A stretch of DNA of 64,000 bases from Rhizobium sp. 9140 (GCF_900067135.1 NZ_FJUR01000001.1:3605123-3669122), one strand, 5' to 3'; positions 24,667 through 32,832 are shown, counted from the stretch's first letter. A program made the numbers and translations. Notes: generated by a model from the letters alone, not told the origin.

Positions 24667-24890
24667 GATTGATACGCCTCCCGGCCCGCTTCGGTAACCT
24701 CATAGAGAGACGCCGAGAAAGCATCACGGTCGATCAGGCCGAGTGCGATGAGGCCGTGAACTGTACGGCTGTCGTGGACCTTCTTTTCTCCGCACACAAA
24801 GTTGCCGGACACCAATCGAAGTCTGGCGCCGTTAATCATCCGGCAGAGGACGCTTTCCTGGGCGACGGACAGTTTCTTTCCCTTCGTCAT
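24663..24890 (-). CDS. Small winged-helix-like protein
   Basis: 75 aa: LSVAQESVLCRMINGARL, a central VHGLIALGLIDRD helix and a C-terminal LYEVTEAGREAY wing-like end, reminiscent of MarR/PadR-type winged helices. Its start codon overlaps as ATGA a stop belonging to a short open stretch to its right (to about 25,000) that is now interrupted by the plus-strand cassette, so an upstream gene may have been lost. DNA binding is an inference. Confidence 0.5.
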   Translation of the reverse strand: MTKGKKLSVAQESVLCRMINGARLRLVSGNFVCGEKKVHDSRTVHGLIALGLIDRDAFSASLYEVTEAGREAYQS

Positions 24891-24963
24891 TGCCCGCCCT
24901 CTTCAGTTCCAAAGACTGCGAAACCGTAGCCTTTACGAAGCGATCCAGAACCTGCGAGAGTGT

Positions 24964-24997
24964 GGCTCTGCGACCGGCGGGAACCGGTCGCAGAGCC
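24964..24997. repeat. Perfect 14-bp inverted repeat
   Basis: GGCTCTGCGACCGG (24,964-24,977) and its exact complement (24,984-24,997) are separated by six bases. No T run follows on either strand. It lies between the start of the minus-strand gene at 24,890 and the plus-strand gene at 25,038, and may be a boundary of the inserted cassette or an RNA hairpin. Confidence 0.6.
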
Positions 24998-25037
24998 TCT
25001 CAATCCCTCAAAGACAGCATTCGAAGGATCGAAAACA

Positions 25038-25319
25038 ATGGAAGAAGCCAAGGAAATTATCGCTCGCTTGCAGGCGCTGGAATATGTGGTCGAGTTACTC
25101 CTCTCTCGGGAAATGGTACGAAGCCCGAGCTTAAGAGACTCAGTAAGGGAGCAGGCCGACCAGATCGCTGCAGAAGACAGGACTGCGAAAGATGATGAGG
25201 ATCCTGAGTTCATTGAGGCTCACCTTCACTATCTCGAGCGTCTTCTACGCGACGGCTTGAAAGCCGCTCAGGCGTGGGACGACCATAAGGTTGGCGAAGA
25301 AGCGGCCTTAAGGACGTAG
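25038..25319 (+). CDS. Plus-strand cargo (moron-like) helical protein
   Basis: 93 aa, on the opposite strand to every neighbour for 7 kb. The ATG follows AAGGA with a 9-nt spacer. The protein is acidic and helical: EIIARLQALEYVVELLLSRE, then SVREQADQIAAEDRT and HLHYLERLLRDGL, suggesting a helical bundle or coiled coil. Its base composition is visibly less GC-rich than the flanking genes, a sign of recent gain. It converges with, and overlaps by 110 nt, the minus-strand gene that ends at 25,210. Function unknown. Confidence 0.55.
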   Translation: MEEAKEIIARLQALEYVVELLLSREMVRSPSLRDSVREQADQIAAEDRTAKDDEDPEFIEAHLHYLERLLRDGLKAAQAWDDHKVGEEAALRT

Positions 25320-25884
25320 GCAGCTGCCCCACATTCGGTTGGGGTGCGGAGCCGTCTTCGATGGGCAGCGGCGACCAGTGCGTGAATGTGCCACTCGACT
25401 CATACGGCGAGTAGACATGCCGACCGTCATGACGTTTCTCATCGATGTCGTCGGTGAAGATATCAAAGGGATCGTCCGGCCAGACGAAATCGTCGAACTC
25501 TTCATGCCAGCGCACGATGACATAACGGTCCCATGTGCCGCCGGGCGCCGGTCCCCGATAGGCAAGGAACCATGTCCCGTCTTTTGGCGCGCTCTCGATG
25601 GGGTAACGCCCAACCAGATCTGCCTGGGGTGATGGGGCGGCGATGATGCTTGTGATGTAACCGTAAAAGTTGGAACCGGCCCACATGTCAGACTGATCGT
25701 CATAATTCGATCCGTCGAACATGGCGTAGAAGGCGTCGGTGACTTCGGCACGAACCTGCGTTTCACTCATCGCCGAGATGCGCGGCATGTCTTCGTCTGA
25801 CATGCCGGCATCGTTTAGCATTTCGAGGCGATCCTTCTCCGGGATATCGGAGATCTCAATCTCAAAGGATAGGGTGAGTTTCAT
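25210..25884 (-). CDS. Hypothetical protein with DUF551-like C-terminal motif
   Basis: 224 aa. The N-terminus (KLTLSFEIEISDIPEKD) is a beta strand plus helix; the middle holds APKDGTWFLAYRG and WDRYVIVRWHEEF, and then FTHWSPLPIEDG, the closing motif of many short phage proteins that usually end here. The last 36 residues (QLPTSLRPLLRQ onward) are basic, unlike the rest, and lie over the plus-strand cassette, so they may be a readthrough tail created by its insertion. Confidence 0.55.
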   Translation of the reverse strand: MKLTLSFEIEISDIPEKDRLEMLNDAGMSDEDMPRISAMSETQVRAEVTDAFYAMFDGSNYDDQSDMWAGSNFYGYITSIIAAPSPQADLVGRYPIESAPKDGTWFLAYRGPAPGGTWDRYVIVRWHEEFDDFVWPDDPFDIFTDDIDEKRHDGRHVYSPYESSGTFTHWSPLPIEDGSAPQPNVGQLPTSLRPLLRQPYGRPTPERLSSRRVEDARDSEGEPQ

Positions 25885-25894
25885 GGTCTCGCCC

Positions 25895-26554
25895 TCACGC
25901 CTTGGCCAGATCGATGGTCACGGCCTTGAACTCGTCCGTGATCCGTTCGCGACGATAGAAGCGGACATACTGCTTTGAGCCCGTCACGCGCATCGCATCG
26001 CGGATGGCATCCATGGCGCGCTTCCACCGCGGATCGTCAATCTCGTGCCGCATCAGCATGAAGATCTCCGAACGGTTGATCTTGCCCTCGCTGTCGGTGT
26101 TGAACGCGCGCGTGACGATCGACTGGATCTCCGGCCGGCTATCGCTCGACCATTCATTCAGGCATTCGTCGATCAGGCTCTTGGCAATGTGCAGTTCCGA
26201 CCCGAAGTCGATCAGCTCCTGCACCTGCACCTGAACCTTCATGAGCCCATCGAACGTCTGATACGTCCGGTTGCCCTTCGCGCCGCCGACCTTCGCTTTG
26301 TACTCCTGCGCAATCAGGGCGTCGAAGTCGCCGAGATCCGTCATGGTGTGGCCACGGAACCGGGCGATCTGCTCATTCAGCGAGACGGCAAAACCCATGA
26401 TCTTGCGAACAGTCTCGTCTTCGAGCTGGTGCTGCGGCTTGACCATCGAGAGCGGGACGTAAGAGCCCTTCGCATCCACCATGAAGTCCCGGCCGTTGAT
26501 GGCGATCACGCCGTCGTTGCGTTCTTCCAGAATTACTGCGTCCATTTTCATCAT
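25895..26554 (-). CDS. DUF3164 protein
   Basis: 219 aa. Recognised from the DUF3164 pattern of Mu-like early genes: INGRDFMVDAKGSYVPLSMV, then QLEDETVRKIMGFA, ALIAQEYKAKVGGAKGN and an ending of SKQYVRFYRRE. The family is nearly universal in the semi-essential early region of Mu-like phages; no biochemical role is established that I know of. The start overlaps the stop of the gene before it. Confidence 0.85.
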   Translation of the reverse strand: MMKMDAVILEERNDGVIAINGRDFMVDAKGSYVPLSMVKPQHQLEDETVRKIMGFAVSLNEQIARFRGHTMTDLGDFDALIAQEYKAKVGGAKGNRTYQTFDGLMKVQVQVQELIDFGSELHIAKSLIDECLNEWSSDSRPEIQSIVTRAFNTDSEGKINRSEIFMLMRHEIDDPRWKRAMDAIRDAMRVTGSKQYVRFYRRERITDEFKAVTIDLAKA

Positions 26555-26844
26555 CCTTTTTTGAACGCGTCGTCAGCGTTCTTGAGGTCTTTGGCGGTAG
26601 CAACCACATGATCGCGGGCTGCCTTCTCGCCGGGTGTGTACTGAGCCTGTTCGAAACGGGAGATGGCCCGTTTCAGGCGTTCGATGGAGAGGCGGACCGC
26701 CCGTAGGCGGCTCCGCGTGGTGGCTTCATCGCGGTTGGCGGCTTCGATCAGCCGGACGTTCACGATGTCGTCGATCTCCGGCTGAAGCCGTCTGAGGAGG
26801 TCCGCTTTCGGGAAGGCGAACAGAAGGTCGAGCGTGTCCTTCAT
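26551..26844 (-). CDS. Hypothetical helical early protein
   Basis: 97 aa starting MKDTLDLLFAFPKADLL. Strongly helical and basic (RSRLRAVRLSIERLKRAISRF), with a Lys/Asp-rich end (DLKNADDAFKKG). The start is fixed by the ATGA overlap at 26,841-26,844. No recognised family; probably a small early regulator or structural helper. Confidence 0.55.
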   Translation of the reverse strand: MKDTLDLLFAFPKADLLRRLQPEIDDIVNVRLIEAANRDEATTRSRLRAVRLSIERLKRAISRFEQAQYTPGEKAARDHVVATAKDLKNADDAFKKG

Positions 26845-27134
26845 GCTGCATCGCCTCCTCCGTTCCATGTCGGCTTCGGAGCCTCGGGCCGACGGAACGG
26901 CACGATGTTGCCGCCGACCACGACGAGCTGCGGCCGTGGAGAGGCCAATGTCAGCTCGCGAGACAGGAAGCGGTTTTCCTCCTCCTCGCCTGTCGCCAGT
27001 TCGATCACCGTGTTCAGCTGGGTCAGGAGAGCAGCGACGTCCTCGCCGCTGAACGTGCCGCCGCCATGAACGAACGGCTTCAGCTGGTTGCGGATGGCGG
27101 TTGCGTGGTGCGATGCCTTGGCGCTGAATTTCAT
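26841..27134 (-). CDS. Hypothetical early protein
   Basis: 97 aa starting MKFSAKASHHATAIRNQL. Its first half is helical (GEDVAALLTQLNTVIELA) and its second half has a VVVGGNIVPFRRPEAPKP beta/proline segment. Flush 4-nt overlaps on both sides show that it is expressed with the transposition operon. I do not recognise the family. Confidence 0.55.
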   Translation of the reverse strand: MKFSAKASHHATAIRNQLKPFVHGGGTFSGEDVAALLTQLNTVIELATGEEEENRFLSRELTLASPRPQLVVVGGNIVPFRRPEAPKPTWNGGGDAA

Positions 27135-27415
27135 GACTTCCTCCCGAAATCTGGACGGATGATCGTGCCCGCTGACGGCAGCATGTCGGCCAAGGTGTCC
27201 GTGGCGGTCTGTTCGATGCGGGTGCGGTACTCGCGGCCGGCTTCGGTCTCGCGAAGGATGGAAAGCTCAAGCTCCATGCTCGCCGCGAGCTTTTCGAGGA
27301 TGCGGAGTTTGTGATCCAACACGCCTGCGAAAACGGAACCAGCAAGCACGTCCTTGGCACCGTCACGCAGTTGGCCGAGTTCCGTGCTCAGGGTCTGGTC
27401 GAGCGCCCTCCTCAT
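27131..27415 (-). CDS. Hypothetical coiled-coil early protein
   Basis: 94 aa from the ATG at 27,415 that overlaps the B gene's stop. The sequence MRRALDQTLSTELGQL, then DHKLRILEKLAASMELELS, predicts a coiled coil, followed by ATDTLADMLPSAG. Position directly after the B ATPase is typically occupied by small early genes of unknown role in Mu-like phages. Confidence 0.55.
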   Translation of the reverse strand: MRRALDQTLSTELGQLRDGAKDVLAGSVFAGVLDHKLRILEKLAASMELELSILRETEAGREYRTRIEQTATDTLADMLPSAGTIIRPDFGRKS

Positions 27416-28437
27416 GAGATGTCTCCCAGATCCCGGTTCTTCCAAGCCATCTGCAGGTGCTTGAGCGTGACCTCGTCGCCGTCGCCGATCGCGGCCATGG
27501 TGGCCAGCTTCATGGTGCGGTCGATCTGCCGGAGCGCGCCCGGCTTCAGAGCGATACCAAGCAGGAACCGGATCATGTCATCGTCCTGGACGTCCCATGC
27601 CGCGATCAGCGTGCGCGCATCGTCGCCACGGCTCGGCTCACGCTTCAGGCGCTTGTCGAAGCGAGAGAGCACCTGCGCGCGGCTGGAAACCGACCGCGAC
27701 CGTTCCTTCATGAAGTCGCCGGCCGTGTCCTCGTTTCCGAGAAGCGCGACACCGCACTTGTTGATATCGACGAAGTGCCGGAGCTGATTGATCGCATCCG
27801 GCAAGAGGTTCTGCGCCTCGTCGATGATCAGGATCGAACCGTCGCCGATCCGCTGCAGCTTCCGGCCGATGGCCCGCACCAGGCGCGCCGGATTGTGCTC
27901 CGAAACATCCAGTTCTGCGGCCAGCTCGACGAGCATGCCGTGCACCGTCTTCGTGTTCGGACTGATCGTGGCGAGATACGCATGCGGCCGGGTCAGGCAG
28001 AAATGACGTGCCGCCGTGGTCTTGCCGACGCCGGCATCGAGCGTGATGGCAACGAAGCCCGCCGTCACCTGAGCATAGGCGAGCGTTTCGAGGATCTCGC
28101 GCGCAACCAGCGTCTGCTGGAAAACAGGCGAGACAGGAACACGGGAGGCAAGGCCCGAGCTTTCCTCGAGCGCCGCCAGCCAGTTGCTGACCTGATTGTT
28201 CTGGTTGACGAGAACGCCGAGATACTTGCCCGACGCCCACTGCGAGAAGGTGCCGTCCGGAATGTTCGTCCGGCGGGCGATCGCCGTCTTGTTCCAGCCA
28301 TTCGCCGTGGCCACGCCGATGACGCGCGAGATCAGGGTGCGCCAGATCTCGACGTCCTGCGCCGGGTGCTTGGCCAGAAACTCGGCTGTCGGCTGCGGGT
28401 GATCCCATCCGCTACTTGTGCCTGTGGTATTTTTCAT
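27412..28437 (-). CDS. B: Transposition ATPase/target-capture protein (MuB-like)
   Basis: 341 aa. Residues about 30-95 carry a helix-turn-helix region (NGWNKTAIARRTNIPDG) as in MuB. The AAA+ ATPase core has Walker A DAGVGKTT (134-141) and Walker B ILIIDEAQN (202-210), with a sensor-like ALLGNEDT. MuB coats target DNA, stimulates the A transposase and gives target immunity. It follows the transposase gene after a 77-nt spacer that contains a plus-strand-directed terminator. Confidence 0.93.
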   Translation of the reverse strand: MKNTTGTSSGWDHPQPTAEFLAKHPAQDVEIWRTLISRVIGVATANGWNKTAIARRTNIPDGTFSQWASGKYLGVLVNQNNQVSNWLAALEESSGLASRVPVSPVFQQTLVAREILETLAYAQVTAGFVAITLDAGVGKTTAARHFCLTRPHAYLATISPNTKTVHGMLVELAAELDVSEHNPARLVRAIGRKLQRIGDGSILIIDEAQNLLPDAINQLRHFVDINKCGVALLGNEDTAGDFMKERSRSVSSRAQVLSRFDKRLKREPSRGDDARTLIAAWDVQDDDMIRFLLGIALKPGALRQIDRTMKLATMAAIGDGDEVTLKHLQMAWKNRDLGDIS

Positions 28438-28465
28438 CTACTTGGTTCCTTGCATAGAGACTTCC

Positions 28466-28497
28466 GGGCGCCCCTTCGTTGTGGCGCCCATTTTTTT
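28466..28497 (+). terminator. Plus-strand intrinsic terminator between A and B
   Basis: GGGCGCC (28,466-28,472) pairs with GGCGCCC (28,483-28,489) across a 10-nt loop, followed on the plus strand by A and seven T. In the minus-strand message it forms a hairpin in the A-B spacer preceded by A7. It would stop antisense transcription running through B toward A. Confidence 0.6.
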
Positions 28498-28514
28498 GGT
28501 CGGAACCGTACGCA

Positions 28515-30536
28515 TTACTTTTCGGCTCTGGTCTTACGGCCGGGCTTTACTGACCCTGCCGCTGTCTTCCCCGTGGGGAATGGGATGATCGCGCTCTCCT
28601 CGCCCATGATCCGGGCAAGTCCGCGCGAGAAACTGTTTTCAAATTCGCCTTCACCGATCGCCTCGGCCGAGACGGCCGGAGCGAGGTTGCTGCCCGTGAT
28701 GAGGCGGGTGACGACGGGGCGCGGCGCCGGTGTCTCCGGGCGCTTCTCAGCCTTCTGGGCCTTGGCATAGATGTCGGCCAGCTTGCCGGCTTCGATCGTG
28801 CGGTTGAGTTCCAGCAACGACTTCGTTGCCTTGGCGTGATCGGAGGCCTGCCGTGCCGTCTGACGAGCAGCGGCTTGGCAGTCGAAACCAGTGGGGAGCA
28901 CGCACTCCGCGTCACCAATGAACCGGCCGGCGCCGTCGTAGAGCTTGACGGCACCATGCAGGTTTGCCGGATCGAACCGCATGGTCAGCTTTTTGCCGAT
29001 CCACTGATTGAGTACCGGAGCCCAATAGCGGTTGCCGGCGTAGTGGACCGCACCATCCGGCTTGCGAGCGGTGATGTTCTCGGCCGCAAGCATCCAGAGC
29101 GCGCGCTGCGCCGTGCTGGAGTAGCGCAGGATGGTCGAGGGTTCGGCGACGGACTCCGCAAACACGGCGTTGAAGCTGCGGCCATCGGCCATCTCTGTCT
29201 GACGGCCCTCGCGAGCATTGTGCTCTTCGACCATTGCCGAGACATGCTCCTGAAGCACATCGAGCTTCACGGCACGGCGTCCATAATCCTCGGGCTTCTC
29301 GGCAACGTTCGGGCCTGTGTAGGCCCCGGCCATGGCGGGATGCCGCGAAATCTCGTCGGCCAGATCCTTCCAGGCGCGTTCGATCGGCTTTGACCGGCCA
29401 GAATACGGCTTGGTGAAGTGCGCCTCGATGTCGAGCGTCTTCAGGAGGCCGGCGACCTCGTCTTCCGTGATCTTGTACCGGTTCCGGGCCTTGGCGCCGC
29501 CAGAGATCTTCTTCGAAGCGAACGCTTTCCCGTTGTCCATGTAGATGTGGTAGGGCAGCGCGCCGTCCGCGTTCTCGATCATCGCGCCGATGCAGGAGCG
29601 CACCGCTTCCCACGTCTCGGCTTCAGACAGGATCCACGACAGCACCTTGCGGGAGTAAATGTCTTGGATCCCGATGAGGATGACGCGCACCGGCACCTTC
29701 TTCCAGGGCACACGCACGAACAGATCGAGCTTGTGACCATCGGTGTTGACCATCTGCATGGCATGAAGATGCGCGACAGAGCGGGTCTGCGCCGGGAACA
29801 GCCGGGCGGCGGCTTCCTTGCCCTCACGGGCCAATATCTGGACAGCTTTCGGAACCTCAGCTTCGAGGCGCCGGCGCAGCGTGCGCTCGGAAGGGATCGG
29901 CGACCAGCCGTTCGCCTTGGCCGCAGTCATCATCCGGCGGAAGCAGGACGAAAACTTCGGCTTGCCCGACCGCAGGTAGTCCGACTTCAGGACCTCCCAG
30001 GCGTCAGCATGACAATCGGCAAGATCTGCGACAACACCGTTGACCGCAGGCGAGAAGGACGGTGCCAGCGCTGCGAGCCAGTCGGCCCGCGCGTGGCCTT
30101 CGACCATCTGACGCCAGTTGTAGTAGGTCCTCTCCGCGACATCGGCCATACGGGTGCAGTGCCTGACGGCAACCGTCGTCCCGATGCCGGACTTCTCCAT
30201 GTCGTCGACCGCGATTAACACGTTGAAACGCTTCCGGCAGATGTCCTTGTGCTCGTCGGTCAGGGCCTCAAAGCGGCCCCAAAGCAGCTTCGAAGCATCC
30301 TTGACGTCTGCTGCGGTCAGATCCGTATTCAGGAAGGCGAGCTTCTGCCGCGCCTCTTTCGGCAGCAGTGAGTAGTGATATTTGAGGCCACCGCCTTGCT
30401 TGGCGATAGCTGCCACTTTCCCGGCCTGATGATCCCATCCCGCGCGATCCGCATGGTCGCGGATACGCCGGACAGACGTAGGAAGGCCCGGCAACTTTGC
30501 CTCGGCGAGTTCAGGGATGGTGAACCACTCTTTCAT
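28515..30536 (-). CDS. A: DDE transposase (MuA-like)
   Basis: 673 aa. The N-terminus (EWFTIPELAEAKLPGLPTS) is the Mu-type winged-helix DNA-binding domain. The catalytic RNase H-like core shows Asp266 (VNTDGHK), Asp334 (IYMDNGKAF) and Glu386 (KPIERAW), spacing very close to Mu A (269, 336, 392). The Mu C-terminal domain and a helical tail that should contact B follow. The enzyme binds the phage ends and carries out strand transfer for integration and replicative transposition. Its ATG overlaps the upstream stop. Confidence 0.96.
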   Translation of the reverse strand: MKEWFTIPELAEAKLPGLPTSVRRIRDHADRAGWDHQAGKVAAIAKQGGGLKYHYSLLPKEARQKLAFLNTDLTAADVKDASKLLWGRFEALTDEHKDICRKRFNVLIAVDDMEKSGIGTTVAVRHCTRMADVAERTYYNWRQMVEGHARADWLAALAPSFSPAVNGVVADLADCHADAWEVLKSDYLRSGKPKFSSCFRRMMTAAKANGWSPIPSERTLRRRLEAEVPKAVQILAREGKEAAARLFPAQTRSVAHLHAMQMVNTDGHKLDLFVRVPWKKVPVRVILIGIQDIYSRKVLSWILSEAETWEAVRSCIGAMIENADGALPYHIYMDNGKAFASKKISGGAKARNRYKITEDEVAGLLKTLDIEAHFTKPYSGRSKPIERAWKDLADEISRHPAMAGAYTGPNVAEKPEDYGRRAVKLDVLQEHVSAMVEEHNAREGRQTEMADGRSFNAVFAESVAEPSTILRYSSTAQRALWMLAAENITARKPDGAVHYAGNRYWAPVLNQWIGKKLTMRFDPANLHGAVKLYDGAGRFIGDAECVLPTGFDCQAAARQTARQASDHAKATKSLLELNRTIEAGKLADIYAKAQKAEKRPETPAPRPVVTRLITGSNLAPAVSAEAIGEGEFENSFSRGLARIMGEESAIIPFPTGKTAAGSVKPGRKTRAEK

Positions 30537-30994
30537 CAGCGGCCCCGTCGCTTGATCGTGACGGGACGCGCCTGCAGTGTCTTCAGTTCGGCTGCCAGCT
30601 CGCGTTGCTCCTGCTGAAGGCGTGCGATCTCGGCAAGCCGGGCCTCGTCGCCTTCGAGCAGGATCAAGCCATCCTCACTGAGCACCACATCCCAAAGCCA
30701 GACGGCTCCGGTTGCCCGAACGAACGCCTTGAAGCGCACGAGGCTGATGTCGTGGGCCGTCTTGCTCTCGGCCGTGTAGGCATCGAGCGCGCCTTTCGAC
30801 ACGGACGACAGGCCGAGGTAGTGAGCCATGCGGGTGGCGATCGTGGGCCGATCGTACGGGCATTCGCGGATGGCGCGGGCCATCTCGCGCTTCAGCAGCG
30901 AGCGGAAACGATCGAGGTCGATCTGCTCGGCAGCCTGCCGTACGGGAAACACAGCTTCGGCGAAGAAGTCGAACTGGTGAGGATCGCGCTTCAT
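30536..30994 (-). CDS. Early protein upstream of the transposase
   Basis: 152 aa starting MKRDPHQFDFFAEAVFPV. The middle (CPYDRPTIATRMAHYLGL) looks like a helix-turn-helix, then FKAFVRATGAVWLWDVVLSEDGL, and the last 35 residues are a coiled coil ending in a basic KRRGR. It lies between the ParB-like and transposase genes with 4-nt overlaps. Relatives occur at this place in alphaproteobacterial Mu-like phages; DNA binding is inferred. Confidence 0.6.
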   Translation of the reverse strand: MKRDPHQFDFFAEAVFPVRQAAEQIDLDRFRSLLKREMARAIRECPYDRPTIATRMAHYLGLSSVSKGALDAYTAESKTAHDISLVRFKAFVRATGAVWLWDVVLSEDGLILLEGDEARLAEIARLQQEQRELAAELKTLQARPVTIKRRGR

Positions 30995-31818
30995 GCTGCA
31001 CGCTCCAGAAACGAGAAGTCCGAGTTCGAGCCGATATGGTCGAGGAACCGGCGCTGCGTCTCCTCGTCGGCCTTGCTCCAGAGCGCTGCCATCTTTTCGA
31101 AGACGGCCTGCTGCGGATCGACCTCGGCTTTCGGAGCCTTCAGCATCTGCAAAACCGGCTTGATGTCCGGGCTTTCCCGAAGGGCGTTCGCTACCCTCAG
31201 CTGATCGTCGGCCGACAGCTTTGCCAGCTTGAGCAGCATGGACTGATCGCCTTCGGCATCTGTCCCCCGCACGGCGTGACGCAGTACCGGATGAAGGTTC
31301 TGGCCAATACGTGTTGCGCGTTTGTAGGTGTTCTCTCCGAAACCCAGTCGTTCCTGGACTGCTCTCGACAACTCTCTTCCAGAGGAAAACATCGTAGGGT
31401 CATCGTGACCCTTCGAGTTCTTCAGGTGTCGCGTCTTATCGATTTTGCCGTTTTTCTCCTCCCACAACTCGCGATACTTCATGACGAAGATGGCGCGATC
31501 GAGCGGGTTCAGCTCGTTGCGATAGAGGTTCTCGGAGATCTCCAGCAGCTGCGCTTCTTGCGCATCTGCCTCGACGATGATGGCGTCGATTTCGGACCAA
31601 CCGAGCAGCTTGGCTGCCGTCGTGCGGTAGCCGCCGGCGACCAGCGTGAAGGGCGTAGCGCCCTTGTTCTTTGCAGGCGTCCTGCGGATCATGATCGGGC
31701 TGATCTGGCCGCGCTCGGTAAGCGAGGCCGCGAGCATTTCAACATAGGCCGGGTCGATCGGCCGGAGCCGGTCACCGATATGAATGTCTGAGAGGGGTGC
31801 ACGGATGAACTCGGCCAT
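30991..31818 (-). CDS. ParB/Spo0J-like protein
   Basis: 275 aa. The N-terminal ParB-like domain is clear: LRPIDPAYVEMLAASLTERGQISPIMI, split by APAKN, then VAGGYRTTAAKLLGW and the ENLYRNELNPLDRAIF motif. A helix-turn-helix-type region (GFGENTYKRATRI) follows, then a helical end. ParB-fold proteins bind CTP and DNA. In a transposable prophage without a ParA gene it is more likely an early regulator or replication helper than a partition protein. Confidence 0.8.
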   Translation of the reverse strand: MAEFIRAPLSDIHIGDRLRPIDPAYVEMLAASLTERGQISPIMIRRTPAKNKGATPFTLVAGGYRTTAAKLLGWSEIDAIIVEADAQEAQLLEISENLYRNELNPLDRAIFVMKYRELWEEKNGKIDKTRHLKNSKGHDDPTMFSSGRELSRAVQERLGFGENTYKRATRIGQNLHPVLRHAVRGTDAEGDQSMLLKLAKLSADDQLRVANALRESPDIKPVLQMLKAPKAEVDPQQAVFEKMAALWSKADEETQRRFLDHIGSNSDFSFLERAA

Positions 31819-32186
31819 TACGCGGCATCCTCGACGGCTTCATGCAGGGCGGTCGTGAACAGGTCTTGCGCGCGGGCGGCGATCGCGCGGTACGTCCGCT
31901 CGAACACAGGCTCGTCGCAGCGATAATCGACCGTGCGGACGGCCTGACCGACCATCGTGCGACCGACACCGAGCAGCACCATCACGCGACGGCGCGGGAT
32001 ACCGAACTGGACCATGAGGACATGGATGGCGACCTGCCGAGCAAGCGCGGCGTCCAGCATATCGACCGGCGGATTGATGATGAACCGGAGCGGCAGGTGG
32101 CTGAAATGCGACCGGCTGGCACGATAAGCGGCAGCGACCATCGCCTGCAGCCGCTCTTCAGCGGAAAACGGGTTGAGATGGCTCAC
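31818..32186 (-). CDS. DnaA domain IV-like DNA-binding protein
   Basis: 122 aa. The central part, ARQVAIHVLMVQFGIPRRRV then LLGVGRTMVGQAVRTVDYR, resembles the helix-turn-helix domain of replication initiator DnaA, without the ATPase. Relatives are annotated as helix-turn-helix or initiator-like proteins in Rhizobiales. It follows the small membrane gene and precedes the ParB-like gene, with 4-nt overlaps. It may recruit host replication proteins or act as a regulator; this is inference. Confidence 0.6.
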   Translation of the reverse strand: MSHLNPFSAEERLQAMVAAAYRASRSHFSHLPLRFIINPPVDMLDAALARQVAIHVLMVQFGIPRRRVMVLLGVGRTMVGQAVRTVDYRCDEPVFERTYRAIAARAQDLFTTALHEAVEDAA

Positions 32187-32470
32187 AGGCTGGCCCTCGC
32201 AACGCTGAAGATGACCGCGAGGAGACCCATGGCAGCGACGCCAAAGATCAAGGTCGTGTCGGCAGCACGGCAGATCGACGAGCGAGCCGGGATGAACGGG
32301 TTACTGCCAAATTCGGGCGTCACTTTCGCCATAGGCTTGAGCGCGGAAACGCGAGAGACTTCAGTTGTGGCGCGGACGGCGCCGTGACTGACGGCCGGGG
32401 ACTTCGGGTCCCTGCGGCAAGTGTCGCGGTAGGCTAGAGCAGACGGTCGTTCGTTCGCGCCCACCATCAC
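32183..32470 (-). CDS. Small membrane-anchored early protein
   Basis: 95 aa; the C-terminus has one predicted transmembrane helix (TTLIFGVAAMGLLAVIFSVA, residues about 72-91). The first 70 residues are polar and basic, without a known motif. It is overlapped by 4 nt at each end, so it is translated with ner. A superinfection-exclusion role would fit an early single-span protein but is only a guess. Confidence 0.5.
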   Translation of the reverse strand: MMVGANERPSALAYRDTCRRDPKSPAVSHGAVRATTEVSRVSALKPMAKVTPEFGSNPFIPARSSICRAADTTLIFGVAAMGLLAVIFSVARASL

Positions 32471-32733
32471 GCGGCACTCCGGCCGGCGTTGGCATACTTG
32501 GGCGAAAGGATCTTGGATGTCGTCTTGGGATAACGATCAGGAAAAAGCTGCTCGACGGGTTCGCCGAGGAAGTCGGCAATCGCCTGCTCGGATTTCGCGT
32601 TGGGGCGGTTCCAGATCGTGCGGAAACCCCCAGGACTGACATTGTTGATTTCTGCCAGTTTCGTTAAGGTCATCCCACGGCGGCGAAGTTCGCCGAGGAT
32701 GGCGTGACGGTCCCACTTTCGGGGCTTGGTCAT
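32467..32733 (-). CDS. ner: Ner-like early negative regulator
   Basis: 88 aa from the ATG at 32,733, which has a strong AGGAG nine bases upstream. The protein MTKPRKWDRHAILGELRRRG, then MTLTKLAEINNVSPGGFRT and WNRPNAKSEQAIADFLG, is the Ner/Nlp helix-turn-helix family. In Mu, Ner shuts down the repressor and tunes the early promoter. It is the first gene of the leftward early operon, divergent from the repressor, as in Mu. Confidence 0.9.
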   Translation of the reverse strand: MTKPRKWDRHAILGELRRRGMTLTKLAEINNVSPGGFRTIWNRPNAKSEQAIADFLGEPVEQLFPDRYPKTTSKILSPKYANAGRSAA

Positions 32734-32748
32734 CCGGTTTCTCCTGCG

Positions 32749-32777
32749 AAAAGCGGATGTTGGCGCATCCGCTTTTT
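32749..32777. terminator. Hairpin in the ner leader / plus-strand terminator
   Basis: AAAAGCGGATG (32,749-32,759) pairs perfectly with CATCCGCTTTT (32,766-32,776) around a 6-nt loop; five T end it on the plus strand. In the ner message it lies just before the Shine-Dalgarno sequence, so it may affect translation, while on the plus strand it reads as a terminator. Confidence 0.55.
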
Positions 32778-32832
32778 GTTGAATGTTGTTGAGCACAAGC
32801 AGCCCGCATTACGCGGCTGCTATTGATAGAGG

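Noticed and set aside
24887..25213. Minus-strand open frame of 108 codons opposite the cargo gene
   Set aside because: Ser/Arg-rich translation without a ribosome site; only its last about 20 codons, whose stop overlaps the next start, might be the remnant of a lost gene.
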